DNA of 64,000 bases from Neurospora tetraspora (taxonomy: Eukaryota; Ascomycota; Sordariomycetes; Sordariales; Sordariaceae): the NCBI RefSeq assembly GCF_033439725.1, contig NW_026944384.1:6634001-6698000 (forward strand), in the 5' to 3' direction. Positions 45,943-58,313 of the stretch are shown one piece after another. The first letter of the stretch is position 1; the number at the start of each line of letters is the position of its first letter. The translations under genes were made by a program, and so were the position numbers. The notes below the pieces were generated by a model. It worked only from the letters and a program-made list of their open reading frames with translations. It searched no databases and was not told the origin of the DNA.

Positions 45943-47483
45943 CTACCTCCTCCTATAGTCATCGCGACCTCTATTGTCTCTGCGGTGGTCCCTGTCATAG
46001 TCTCGGTCGCGGTGTCGGTCACGACTACGGTCGCGTCTGTCTCTGCGGTCCGAGTCTCGATCATCTCGGCGGCGGTCAGCATCTCGTGGCCGTCTGTCAC
46101 GGTCGTCCCGACGGTCCCTTCGAAGAGGACTCCTACTGCGTCTGCGATCACGATCCTTGGATCTGGACCTGTCATGGCCACCAACATCAGGTCGAGGCTC
46201 CCTAGCAGGAGGTTTATCACCATCATGTCTTCCCTTCAAGTCCTCCACTCCATGCACCATCTGATAGCTATCGTCATTCCGCCACTCAACATCCTCATCC
46301 CTATACTTCCTCCACTTCTCCAACTCGTCAACACCACCCCACCCACCCCCTCCCCTCCTCGCAGCAGTCTTCCTCTTCGAGTTCGTCTCCGACCGCCACA
46401 CATCACTCAGCTTGCTAACACTCTGACTGAAATCCACGTGGATTCTCCGGTCATCAATAAGAACCGAGTCCATCTTGTAGTACGCCTCCTCGCAGCTCTT
46501 CTTGTCTTCGAACTCGATAAACGCATACTGCAAACTGTCCCCCGTCTTTTGATCCCTTATCACCTCGCAGCTCAATATCTTGCCGAACCGGCTGAAAATC
46601 AGCTCGAGATCTTCGTCCGTCGTCACCGGGTTCAGCTTGCACACGAACAAGACGTTCTCGGGAGGCTTGACTTCGGCGAAGGGTAGGTCGCCCATCATTT
46701 CTAGGGTAAGTGCTTGCGCGGCCGCTTCGCGCTCTCGACGTTTTCGTTCCGCTTCGGCGGCGGCTTCTTCGCTGGCTTCCACGTCTAGTAGTTCTTCGCC
46801 TTCGGCGATGCGGACGGTGGCTAGTTGCGCCTTGCTGGGTGGTGGGGAAGCGCTGGACTCGCGCATGCCGGCCGGGTCGGGGTAGGGGTCGTCGAGAATG
46901 ACGGTGTGTTTGATGCGGATGTCGACCAAGGGGTGGCCGCGCTCGTCGACGATGGCGTCGTTGATCTTTTCGAGGACGTCAAAGCCTTCGACGACTTTGC
47001 CGAAGATGGCGGCCTTCCCGTCGAGGTAGTCTGTGTTGTCGCCGAGAGTGACGATGAATTGGGAGCCGGCGAGGCGGGTGTCGGGATCGGAGGGGTGGGG
47101 GACCGTGGCCATGCTGACGGTGCCACGTTCGAGGTGTTTGAGTTTGGGGTGGAAGAGGGCTGGGAAGGTCTTTTCGGAGAGGTCGCCGGAGAGGTCGCCG
47201 GAGAGGAGGCCCCAGATGGACTGTCCGCCGTCGGATTCGGAGGACAAAGGACCGAGGGGGTCGCCGGTCTGGAAGGAGAAGGACTTTTGTACGGAGTGGA
47301 TGGGCGAGAAGTTGTAGTATTTGACCTTGCAGAGTTTGAGGAAGCTGTCGGTGGCACGGTAAGTATGTGGCTTGTTGGTTAGGGTAGACCAGAGTGTACT
47401 GACTTTTCGCACATCTTGGGCGCGTAATCGACCAAAAGGTCAATCACAATGTCGCCGGCGCTGGTCTCGAGGAGGACCGACAT
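45943..47483 (-). CDS. cyp6: PPIL4-type cyclophilin with RRM
   Basis: Exons 47404-47483 and 45943-47344 give 493 residues. The 59-nt intron has GTCAGT and CAG and joins to give MCEKNFLKLC or MCENFLKLC type text as in the family (read directly: ATG TGC GAA AAC TTC). Residues 1-165 are the cyclophilin domain starting [17 protein letters not shown], with [33 protein letters not shown] and FGKVVEG. The usual catalytic HR of FHRVI is replaced (FSPIHSVQ), as in other PPIL4 proteins, so isomerase activity may be low. The RRM (about 252-330) begins [20 protein letters not shown] and contains [14 protein letters not shown] and [16 protein letters not shown], almost identical to animal PPIL4. The tail from about 410 is an Arg/Asp/Ser-rich RS-like domain. 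Nuclear, spliceosome-associated role known for the family. Confidence 0.96.
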
Positions 47484-49241
47484 GGTGGGCAGTTGTGGGT
47501 GTCGCGTCGAAGTTTAGCGTGTGCGCATGCGAGGGAACAGATAGGTAGGTAGGCGCTGTTGGGCCGTGTGTCAAGCCGGAGCTGTCTACTGTAGTTTTCA
47601 AAGTAGACCGTCGATCGAAGGTCGGGAAATGGGATGTGGTTGTCGTTGTCTTGCTCTGTTCTGTTCGCGCCCGTCAATGTCAGTGACGTTTGGAACTTTG
47701 GATGGCAGGCAGTTCGTTGCAATCAAGAAAAGCTGCCTGCCGCGAGACCTCCAAATCCAAGCTCCAGCCAGTACTCACTTGGCCCAAGCTCCCTTCTTCT
47801 CCCACACACGCCACCACGTGACCGTCCACTCTTCAAATGCTCCGATAACTTGCATTTCCGGGTTAGGGTTCAGTAAAAGAAGCATTCCACCGAGCATTCC
47901 ACTTCCATTCCACTTTCGCTGCACCAGTTCACAACACCAAGGAAATGGTCTAGACCAGCTACTCCGCAATCACGAATGCCACCACGTTACCGGGCGGTCG
48001 GCTCGCTTCCTTCAGGTCTTGGGCTCTTGGGAGTCTTGGGTCTCTTGGTACTACTACGATGACCCCGACAACAGCGACTGCGATCGGGACTGCAACACTC
48101 AAACTGCGACATGGCGATAATCTTGAATGCACCCCTCGGGTTACTCAATACACTTCAAACCATCACTGCACGCCGACCGATATTCAAAACGCCGACCTGA
48201 GCGTCGACATGGCGGCAGCATATACGAAGCAATTCACATCGAACACCGGAGCCCAGGATCCAAATGGCTGAAACTTGTGTCTTCTTTCTTTCTGCCCTCC
48301 CAGAAATGCCAAACCAATTGCCAAGTACCGTATCGAAAAGGCAACCAAACACTAAAAATTACAATAACGAATAAGTTTTTGCCCCTATGCATAGGTAAGT
48401 AGACAAGTGATGCGACTCTTCTGATTCCTCCGTCCTGGTTCGTAATGCCGCTTTTGTCTGTCCCTTTCTTCCCGTCCGTCCTCCCAATTTCCATAACATG
48501 CTGTTGGTTGAAAATCCTCCGAACTGATGATAATGATGCTACCAGATGCCTCCACTCCAGTGACAATTCCTCCCCTGATCGCCGGTGCTTCGATTCTTCT
48601 GCCCTCCAACCGCCGCCGCCGCCGAACAGTCCCGAAAATAGATTGTGGAATCTCGAATGCTTGTTGGCGTCGCGATGATTGCCAAGGGCGAAATTACCCG
48701 ACCACATTTGCTGGAACATGGTTGTCCCATGTTTCCGCCATCTCGCGACACAGCCCATTCTGGGATTCCACTTCCCGATCATTCCATGCTTCCCGAACCC
48801 GGTTTTTTTGGGAGCTCGAACCCGGATCCGCACGGGCGAAGCGAGATGCTCCAGCTGGGTGGGCTCCATAACAGGGTTCCATAGAAATTGGCAATGTCGA
48901 TGTCATCGCAATGACGGAGCCACACTCAAGATTGCTCGATATTGCTGGCCGGTGTTTCCCGACGAGTCGGAATGGCTTCCAAGCTTTGACGTCCCCCAAT
49001 GTTCAGAGAACCACTCCGAAAGAGAAAATGGAAAAGACCAAACAAAACTCCGCGCATAACAGAAAAAAAGACAAAACAATCCGTAAACTCCAAGCTAAGA
49101 TGCAAGCAAGTCGTAAAAATGCCGTGCAAGGCACAATGTGGTCCGCCAACACTGAGTGGCGAACCGGAAGAAAAGGGGAAGAAGGTTGCTCCCCAATTTG
49201 CAGACTTTGTCAGCCCGTCCTTCATCTGCCATCATAGCCCT
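47484..49241. other. intergenic upstream of the cyclophilin gene
   Basis: No recognised gene. ORFs up to 211 codons (minus 48234-48869) overlap others on both strands and lack motifs. It holds the cyclophilin promoter on the left and the 3' region of the next minus-strand gene on the right. Confidence 0.45.
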
Positions 49242-49811
49242 TTACTCAGAGCAAGCAGATCCCGCACTCCTCCTCCTCCTCCCCCTCCTCAACTCCCTCT
49301 CCGCCTCCATCAACCGTCCCTGCACCCAACTCCGAAACTGCCTGTTCCCCTCTCCCCTCGTCGCCTCGCAATTCAGCAGCTCCGTCAGCGTGCGCTTGAT
49401 TCCCTCGTTGACATCGCACAGCTTGGCCTCTTCGAGCGCCACCTCGGCAAGCGTCTGGTCATCCAACGAGCTGGTAAGCGAGGAAGAACTACCGAAGGCA
49501 GAAGCGGTGGCGGAGGCGGGACCGAACCCGCCTCTGGAGCGCTGGCGCTGTCGAGGGAGGGGGGAGGAGCGGCCGTGCGGCGCGGAGCAGCGCGTGGGCG
49601 AGGTGGAAGGGCTGGAGGGGCGGAGTTCGTCGAGGTGTTGGACGAGGGATTCGTGTTGGGAGTGCAAGGCCAGGTAGGTTTGCAAGGCCAGATCGCGGTT
49701 GTGGTAGGTGGACTGGTTGTAGGGGTAGTAGGGAGAGCGGGAGGACATGGAGGAGGGGGGTTCGGGCATGGAGTGGAAGGAGAGGGAGGATTGGTATAGG
49801 TAGGCGTTCAT
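49242..49811 (-). CDS. small hypothetical protein with charged helical C terminus
   Basis: A 189-residue unspliced frame; I do not recognise a named family. Residues 1-45 are Tyr/Ser/Pro-rich (MSSRSPYYPYNQSTYHNRD). A helix follows (LALQTYLALHSQHESLVQHL), then a Ser/Arg/Gly-rich linker, then a probable helical pair: LDDQTLAEVALEEAKLCDV, GIKRTLTELLNCEATR and FRSWVQGRLMEAERELRRG, ending in Arg-rich RRRRS. The ordered helical pattern, clean start and preceding G/T-rich leader make it a likely real gene, probably intracellular. No signal peptide. Confidence 0.7.
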   Translation of the reverse strand: MNAYLYQSSLSFHSMPEPPSSMSSRSPYYPYNQSTYHNRDLALQTYLALHSQHESLVQHLDELRPSSPSTSPTRCSAPHGRSSPLPRQRQRSRGGFGPASATASAFGSSSSLTSSLDDQTLAEVALEEAKLCDVNEGIKRTLTELLNCEATRGEGNRQFRSWVQGRLMEAERELRRGRRRRSAGSACSE

Positions 49812-52504
49812 TTTTGCGGTTGTGTGGTGGTGGTGGTGGTTAAGTTATGGTTGTTGTGGTTGTGGTTGTGATCGTAGGTAGAGGTATGCACGTTGTGCTT
49901 GTGGTTGTTGTTGCAGGTCTGATGATGTCTGCAGAGATACTACTGATGCTGCTGGTGCTGCTGCGTTGTAGTGTGGTGATGATGGTAGAACCGCAAATGG
50001 CCGGATCATCGGACGTGTGTATTGGATTCTTGTTGCGACCGGAGGTGAACGAGGTGCCTCGGTGGTTTTGTTCCTTTTTCTTCCCGACAGTGTTGTAGTT
50101 CTGACGTATTGGTGAGGCAAGATTTGGGGATAGCTTGGGGATAGCTGTTTTGGTGTTGTTGTGGTTGTTCGTGTAACGAGTCGTGCGTGTTGTTTCGCCC
50201 GATTCCGTGCGTTTTCTTTCGCCCCAACCGTTCAAGAAAGCTGGAGAGATAAGGGGCAGTGATGGATGATCGACAGAGATGATGTGTTGCTGATCGGCGG
50301 TGGTACTGATGTGGTCCGGTGGAAGGACGCGCGCACGAAAACCTGTGTCGAGTTTATGTCGAGTTTGGGGATCTAAAAGTCTCCGAGTTGAAACGGCGAA
50401 CGGGCCTGTTTATACCACTTCTTCTTCTGTGCTTCGAAAGCGACTGTCAATTCGTCGGGCAGCGACTGAGCAACTGAATGCTATGGCGACTGCTTGTTGT
50501 GGTTGCTGATGGTGTGGTCGGTGTGGTTCGCTTCGACTCGAACCTCCACTTCAATGCGCTTCGATTCGCTTGGTTGGGTGGTACGAGAGCTTCGCGGTTT
50601 ATAATGGAAATTCCGTCAAGCCGCCGTCACCCTTCTTGTTCTGGAACCCACGGTCTTTTTGGAGGTCTGGAGGCTCAGAAGCGAATTGGAGATTTCGTTG
50701 GAAATGGATGTATATCGGTAAAAGAGATTCCTGGTTGCCCTGGTTCTGGTTGGTGGTGGGGCCCTATGATGTTGGATGTGTGGATGTTGGTTTAATGCGA
50801 CTGTAACCTCGACGGTGCCTGTTGCTTCGTTTGGCTGTCTGTGTTTCTACCCAACTTGTATATTTGATCTCGAGTCAGTTGACGATTACGTTGGAAGGAA
50901 TGAAGAGAGGGAAACAATGAGGTGATGGGAATCTGGGAAGCCGTGTGGATTAATACTTGTTGAGGTACCGGAGCACTCTCCATGCCACCCAGTGGTCCCA
51001 ATGCCGTGCACGAATCACATCCACGGTTTTGATTTAGTCTACAAAAAGACGGAAAGCTCCAGAGGCCAGCCCCTTGACCTTGTTTTCTAGTGCAAAAGTT
51101 TACCGGGTCGGAAGACGGTAGACGGCGAACTACAACGGGGGACGGGAGGGAGATTCGATCATTGATGAGGAGACGAAGACTTGGACCCGCGGGCAAGCCA
51201 TCAATAGCGTTGGATTTGGCCTTTCTGGCCAATAGCCAGCCGTTTGGGATGGACATGGGCTAATGTACCTCCTGGTACCTACATTGGTGTCGCCTACAAT
51301 TGGTGGCGGACTGGAAGCCATTCCCAGCTTGAGGTTTGAGAGAAATTGATGCCGTGCAAAGTGGAAGAACTGTCGCGAGTCGGGAGAAGCTATGAATGGA
51401 CGGGCAGAGAGAAACATGACGAGCATATCTTAGACGACATGCCTTTCTTAGATTGCACATCACCGTCCCCAGAGACAGTGAGGTGATCATTCGCGGTGGT
51501 GTTAGGGAAAATGGCGCGAATGAGCTTCACTACCCCACCTGGCAAGTCGACCCCACAGTGTCCAAAATAGTACCTGCACAAGTGCTCTTCCAACATCCAC
51601 TTTCACCTCACCGCTCACCTCAAAAGTCCAACCAGAGGGCATTGCGGTGTCGATTTTACCGATTTTTTGCCTCTACTGCAAAAAGAAGGTGAGAGGCACA
51701 AGTGCGGTTTCACATCCACTCACGAGTCGGAGTTTCTATGGGACCTGATAAGAAGCTGAGGTGAAAACAGAAAACGTAAAAAAGCTGGGGACACGAGAAA
51801 CGTCCAAACAAGCTTTATATGGCATGGAAATGAAAAAAGTCCAAGAAAAGTGTGAACAATTTCTCGGTGTTGACAGCAAGAAATGAACATGTGTGAAGGA
51901 GATGGACCAATGCACTGTATACTCCGGACAGGACTGGGGCCAGTGTCAAATGGATAGTGGACCCTAACAATTATTTTGGGGGTGATGTCCGCCTTCTGAG
52001 GATGCGGCTTGGGCGGTTGACGCTTGGATGGGGAAGGGTTCTTCCTGGTTGTCTTTTCCGCATCTTCAGCTCTTCACCAGGCATCAACATGCATCCGGTC
52101 CACGGACAGCCAAAGATTCACCACCACGTCGACCTTGTCCTCTCTGTCGCCTACGGTTTGCCGCGTACACGATATTGATGTCGTGGTGAACAACACTTGA
52201 GACAAGCCAAGGGATACCGAGGTGGTAGGTCACAGTACTTGGCGGTGACCCGACAGCAACAGCATGGAACGAACGACCAATACAAGTATGCCCAGGGGCA
52301 AATCGATATCAGAGACGGGACATGAAAACCTAAGAAATCTCTCTTCACGGCATCTTCACATGGTCGCAGTGATATGAGGTTGCAACTCGGTGCATTTCGG
52401 GCGCTAAGATTGTCACCTCTTTGGGGAGATTACAGCCGTCGGTTGGGCGAATTGGACAAACCCAAAGGGCAACGGGGTTGATATAAACGCAGGAAACGAC
52501 CGTA
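49812..52504. other. leader and spacer left of the transposon
   Basis: Starts with (GTG)n and GTTGTGGTT repeats (49830-49870), likely a 5' leader of the small protein gene. Beyond about 50.5 kb no gene, RNA or repeat is recognised. AT content stays ordinary up to the transposon end. Confidence 0.45.
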
Positions 52505-52615
52505 CTCGTCGGTTAGGTATGGAGTCTACCCTCTGGGGGTCTCGCTTACAGCTAGCCAACCGACTCTCATCGTCCCTTTGAGAGTCGGATTTTTTATATG
52601 TAACGTGCAAGGTCT
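52505..52615 (+). repeat. left terminal inverted repeat of the transposon
   Basis: Outer block CTCGTCGGTTAGGT (52505-52518), a diverged middle, then inner block GCCAACCGACTCTCAT to ACGTGCAAGGTCT (52555-52615). The inner block contains its own hairpin, CCGACTCTCA against TGAGAGTCGG. It keeps normal GC content unlike the element core. Confidence 0.9.
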
Positions 52616-55588
52616 GTAACGGCCAGAATCTTTAATAATCTGTTTCTCTACCAAAATACAAGTAAAAAAGATGGCTAAGGATTCAGATTGTTCGTCTTAA
52701 TTGCGTGCATTCAATAGTATAAGTGAATTATTTTTAAAATGTCGTAATATGTTATTGTAGTATTGTAAAGGCTTTGTAGCTCGTGCGCTAGACTTTTATA
52801 ATATAATATCCAATTCCTCCTCTTCCTCCTCCTCCCTTTGTAAATTCCTATTATCACTAGAATTACCGTTTATAATAATAATTACCTTTGTACAGCGTAC
52901 GGTCACCTCTAGCTTCTTATTAGCTACCGTTATAATTGTTATAACCTCTTTATTAGAATCTATATCGATAGCTTTTTCTTTCCCTTTCCTAGATTTCTTC
53001 TTAGGAGAGTATAGCATTAAGGGGAATCTTAACCTTAGCCTAACTAAATAAATATATTATAATATAGTAGGGAGTTTATTAAGTATATCCTTTATATCCC
53101 TATTATTTAGAATAAATTTAACTGATAAGGTGCTCCCTCTATGAATCTTTCTAGCCTGCTTCTTACTATATATTTTGAGAGGTATAAAATCTTGATTATA
53201 ATTAGGAAGGGTAGCTTTCCCTATAGCTTTATAGAATTTATTTTCTTCGTTTTTAAAATTAGTTAAGAAAGTATTGAAGTCCTATTCTATTAGTTAGGTA
53301 GCTTTCTATACTTTTATTTCTAATATATAATATAAATAAATAGGATTTTAAATACAAGTTATAAACCTACAGCGGTTATTATTAATAATAGCTTCGTCCT
53401 AGCCTTCCTTTTACTTAAATATTAAATTATATTCTAAATAATCTATAATAATACTAATAAGGTTATTAGCGTTAAGAATATTATCCTTATTAAGTTTTGG
53501 TATAGCTTTCTTAGCCTTTAATTTTCGCAGTAATTATTATTTAAGATTAGAATTTTCCTCGAAGGCAATCTTTTTAATAAAAGTAAGGCTGGTTCGCTAT
53601 ATTTCCTTTAGTTCTTCCTTTATATTAACTACCTTTTTTACTATAATTTTAATATTAAATACTTTTTTCGTATAAGCGCTATTGCTAATAGAAATATATT
53701 TACAAAGGTTCTATTTTTAAACTTCTATTTTAATATAGCGCTTCTAATTCTCCTATTAATTAAATATTAATTTTTATATATTAATGGAAACTATTAAAGT
53801 AATTTTTATATTATTAGCCTACGTTTTAAATAGTAAATTAGCTTCTTTAATCAGTTCCTATATAGCTGGTGAACTAAAGGTACGAAGGATTTTACGTAGT
53901 ATAATAGCTTTTTAAAACATTTAGAGAATAAGGGTTCTTATTATACTTTTACGGCTTTACGAAATTTATTAAGAAGGACATCGGGTTTGAAAGGCTAAAG
54001 ACCAATCTTTTCCTATCCCTTATAAATATTACTTCGAATAAAGCCCGCCTCTTTAACTTTCTTCCAATTATTTAAAAAGATTATACGGTTAATATTAATA
54101 GCCCTACTAGTAATTTCGTTTATTAGAGCTTTCTAGTAAACCTTTTTAATTACTTAATGAATTCCTATATTAAGTAGTTGAAGTATATAGTTAATATATA
54201 AGGGTAGAGTATAAAGTATAATATCGAAGGCCTTATAATATTATAAAATATGTAGGTCCTTATAAATTTTAAATCCGTCTATAAATAATACCCTATATAC
54301 CTTTAGCTTTATTAAAAAGTTTACCGCTATACTATCGCTACCTTTAAAAGGCTCTAGTCTTTTAAAAGGAGGTAGGTAATTATGTAATAGACTAAACTAG
54401 TCCTTTATAGTCCTATTAAATAAGGGAGATAATTTAAAAGAGTGCTTATTGAAATGTTTGATTTATTACAATGCCCAGTATATATTATTATATTTAATTA
54501 ATATAGTTATAATAACTACGTCTAGATCTACTTTGTGATTAGCCTATATATTACTTTATACTTATAATTAAATTGATTTAAGAGAGATCAAATTTAATTG
54601 TAAATAACGAAATTAGAGCTTTACTATAATTTATATTTTAAATATTAGGAAGGAAGGGATATTCTTAGCCGCGGCCGATATAGTATTAATAATAGTTAAA
54701 TTTTCATAATTATTAGGATTAAATATAATACTTTTTCTACGGGCTTTATTCTTTATAAATAATACTTATTATTATAATAATTAGTGTAAGGTTATTTAAT
54801 AAAGTAATATAGGGGGATATTATAAAGTAATATAATCTATACTTTTATAGTTCCCTTAATTTCCCCTACTTGAAAGGGAGATTTATCTATATTCTAGACG
54901 TTCTTCTCCTTAGTGTTGAAGCTATTATAAATAACTTTTACTTCCTTGAACTAATCTTTAAGAGAGTTTAATTAAACCTTAGTATTTATTCTTTTTACGT
55001 TTTTAAAATTAGCTACTTTAAATTCGGATTTAAAATATTTCTTTCGCTACTCGATAAGCCAATTCCTATAGAGGTTCATTGAAGGGGGGTATAATTATTA
55101 CGTACGTAATTGGTTCGCTAATTTAATGAGGGAAGTATTATTCAAAGGGAAGTAGGTACGGTTAATAATTTAAACTATGATATTGAAAATTTTATTTTCG
55201 TCTACAATTAAGGCTAGCGGTCGATAAGCTTCTATACCGGTCGGTAGAATCTTACCCTCCCTAATAAATATTATATATTTCTTAACGATAGCTTTACTAA
55301 CGTTAAATAATTCCCCTATATTCTTATATGTAACCGTCCCTTTATTTCTAATTTTAGCATTAGCTTTAGATTGTAAGGTAGTAGATCAGGTTATAATTAT
55401 AGTTTAACTTATAATAAAATGCTGGGCGGCCTTCTCTATACAGAATATAATGTCGGGGTTAAATATAGGTATAATGAAAGTATATATAAAAGATAGAGTA
55501 TGATGAGACGAGAAAAATAAAGTTATTTATAGTACGATATAATAAAGATTAGTAATATTCTAGTTGAGTGTAGTTTCTATACTATTAT

Positions 55589-55728
55589 AGACCTTGCACG
55601 TTACGTACAAAATCCAATTCTCAAAGGGACAATGAGAGTCGGTTGGCTGGTTATAAGCGGGCCCCCAAAGGGAGGCCCCACATGGCTGGCCCCCAGAGTG
55701 TGGCCAATGCGTGCACCTAACCGACGAG
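55589..55728 (-). repeat. right terminal inverted repeat of the transposon
   Basis: The reverse complement matches the left end: inner block 55589-55647, outer block ACCTAACCGACGAG ending at 55728. Differences between the two inner blocks are mostly C/T or G/A. The spacer between blocks is about 30 bp longer than on the left and holds two CCCCCAAAGGG/GGCCCC-type runs. Confidence 0.9.
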
Positions 55729-55730
55729 TA

Positions 55731-58313
55731 ATAACGCGACAATATCTTCAGGTTGGCGCACTCCAGGCGCAGTGTGGCTTTCGAATGCTACTTTGGCGGT
55801 GCCTGAACAATCAATGCGCCGACGTTCGTGGACATCGAGTGGCTGAGCTGGACCGACAAGCTGTCACATCTGATCGTTCTCGATGATGATACTACAGTGA
55901 TAACGAAATTATCGTCAGCTTCATCCGGATGATATGTTTGGTCCGCATCTCTTTGCCAAGTTGGGATCAAAGGCGCAGACTATCGATGACGGAGGATCAA
56001 AGCCATGCGCTTTCGATATCACTGCAGCACTGCTATCTCGCTCCCATCAGCCATCAGCCATCCGCTTGAGGCTGAGAACAACTCGGTGTTTCTGATGTCA
56101 GCTGTGGCAGGGCTTTCGTTATCTTGCAGTGCTGTCGCGTTGGCGCTGAGAAGACGAACGGGCAACAAAGGTACTTCAAGATACTTCTTTCCCCCGGAGC
56201 ATCAACCGAAGGACAAGAAATCTCAGCAGGCGGGGTTGGACGGACTTTTTGTTCTCTTGTCCAACTTCCCCTCTTTCTCAAATCGATATGAAACGGGCAA
56301 CAACGGACAAGAAGGCAAGAACAACTTTGAATGACGTCGGGAAGGCGGCTGCCCGCACTCTTGCCGTGAATGCTGACACTGACATTCGCAATGCCGATTC
56401 GCTTTTTCTCGGTCCACATAGTTGGTCTAGATTTTGCGATCAGCTTATCGGTTCTGCACTTGTCCCTTTTTGGAGTCTTGGTGATTGGCCTTCAAGTTTT
56501 CTTTCTCGCCAATCTTTGAGTGGAAATGACTTTGACAGCTCTTGGCTGACACCTTTTCCTCCATCCCTCTGGCCTCTCGCGCTTTCGGATGGCAGCATTC
56601 ATCACCCGTCTTTCCTGGCCATCACCCTCTCCCGCACGGAAAGATACACTACACGTGACAAAACGCACAAAAACACGGGCGAAAGGTGCGAAAGCTGGCA
56701 AGTCACCACGTGCTTGACACTAACAATTACTCACATAATCACCCGCAGAAACTGTTAGTGCAGCACGCCATCGCCGATCTAACTTTTGTACACGTCTCCC
56801 GCCTACCACATTAGGCAAATATCGAGGTCGATCATATTCGCAAAGAAGCCTTGATGGGTTTTTGGTGTTTGTACCTGCAGAGTGCGGCGGACTGTCTCCG
56901 AGCGAAGTCGCAGTTCAAACGGTATTTTCTTTTCTGGCAACGTCATTCTGCGCCTTCTCGAAACCTGAATATTCTCGGCGCGATCAAGTGGTGCTGACCG
57001 TCCAATGAGCCGTCCACGCACACCGGCAGACCAGGAAGCAGCTCACACAACACCTTGTTACCTCATTCACACACACCTTGACACCGCCAGTGACGACGTC
57101 TGCCGGCATGAGACGTCAAACTCCTTGACCCTGTTACCCTCAACGGCAACATACCCACGTCCCTTGGACCCCCTTCAAAGGTATCAAGCATCATCAAACT
57201 CGATCAGATGGGAGTACTGTGGGAGGGGTGGGCAAGGGGAGCCTCTTACTGTTGTACAGGGCTTCCCAGTTGGCCTTGACCTCATCGGAAGGGCCTTGGT
57301 ATTCGGTCCTGTCTAGGTGTAGGCCGCTGTGGAAGACGACAGTCTCGCATGAGATTACATCGTCGGCGGGTGCTAGTGCACGTTGTCAGTCAAGGAAGAT
57401 GGGGATGGGAGAGGGAGGAAAAGCGACAGACTGTACACCGGGTCGGGGATGCATCGCCCTGAGCATTGAGTTGAAGCCTTATGGAATCAACCGATTGCTA
57501 ACACGCCGACGAGTGTCGCGTTCAAGGCTAGAGAAAGCCAGAGCCATATTGATGAACCGTTACGTCTTGGTGGATCCCTGAACGACGAGTTGTCTTCGTC
57601 TGTTTGATGGAGGAGGCGCTCCTCGTCTGAGGCCTCGGGTGGGCTTTTCCAAGTCATGGTGCTTGGTGGGAAATTGTTTTGATGATGCTTTTGAGCGAAA
57701 CACTGAACAATTCTCTCGAGTGAGAGAAGAGCGTTCGTTTTCCCTCAAGTTGGTATCTCAGGCAAGCAAACTCGCCATTCATGGTCCCGCCATAGGCATT
57801 CAGTTATGTCTGATGATAGCGCCACTAACGAACGACTTGCAGGTCACAGGTTGACCTCTGATGGTCATCGGTAGAGATGTACATGGACATGGTCGGTGTT
57901 CGCGGGGCTTTGTCTCATGTTGAACATGGGCAACAGAAGAACTATAGGTATCCATTGATGACGATCATGATTGCTTATCTACTTTGTTTTTTTTTTCTCT
58001 TTCACAATCGTTCTCCAAACCAAGACCACTTTCAACTCTTGCTCTCCTCCAAACATTCCATGCGCATGAATTCCATCGTCCTGACGGCCAGGCGCTGCTC
58101 AAATCGGCAGTCCAGTTGTATATGCCGTGATCGATCCTCCATACTCGCCAACACTCCCTGTACCTTCTCCAGATGCATACAATCCCTCATTATTTCATGC
58201 CCGCCTTTGCTTACTTATTCCTTCTTTCCTTCTCTCCTTCAGTTTAACCTCATGTCCTTGGCATCCACCCCTTCTGCTCCTCTAATCGGTTAGGTGCTCC
58301 TACCTCCCCCTAC
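55731..58313. other. spacer between the transposon and repeat-peptide gene 2
   Basis: AT content returns to normal immediately. ORFs up to 169 codons (plus 56249-56758) lack motifs. A T11 run lies near 57990. Its right end is the 3' region of repeat-peptide gene 2. I see no RNA gene. Confidence 0.45.

Larger units (their letters stand above)
52505..55728 (-). mobile_element. pogo/Fot1-like (Tc1-mariner) DNA transposon, heavily RIP-degraded
   Basis: A 3224-bp element flanked by TA at 52503-52504 and 55729-55730, the target duplication of Tc1/mariner/pogo elements. Both ends start CTCGTCGGTTAGGT and carry an inner inverted repeat of about 60 bp. Between them, 52616-55588 is extremely AT-rich and TpA-rich with stops in every frame. 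Broken transposase text reads on the minus strand: an N-terminal helix-turn-helix (NIGELFNVSKAIVKKYI) near 55330, ILPTGIEAYRPLALIVDE and NRTYFPLNN near 55200, NIDKSPFQVGEIKG (normally NMDETGF) near 54900, VLFIDGFKIYKDLHIL and PLYINYILQLLNIGIH near 54250 (the second and third catalytic regions, the last with Asn for Asp), and a Lys-rich C terminus KKKSRKGKEKAIDID near 52970. This is a dead copy. The pattern fits repeat-induced point mutation. Confidence 0.9.
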
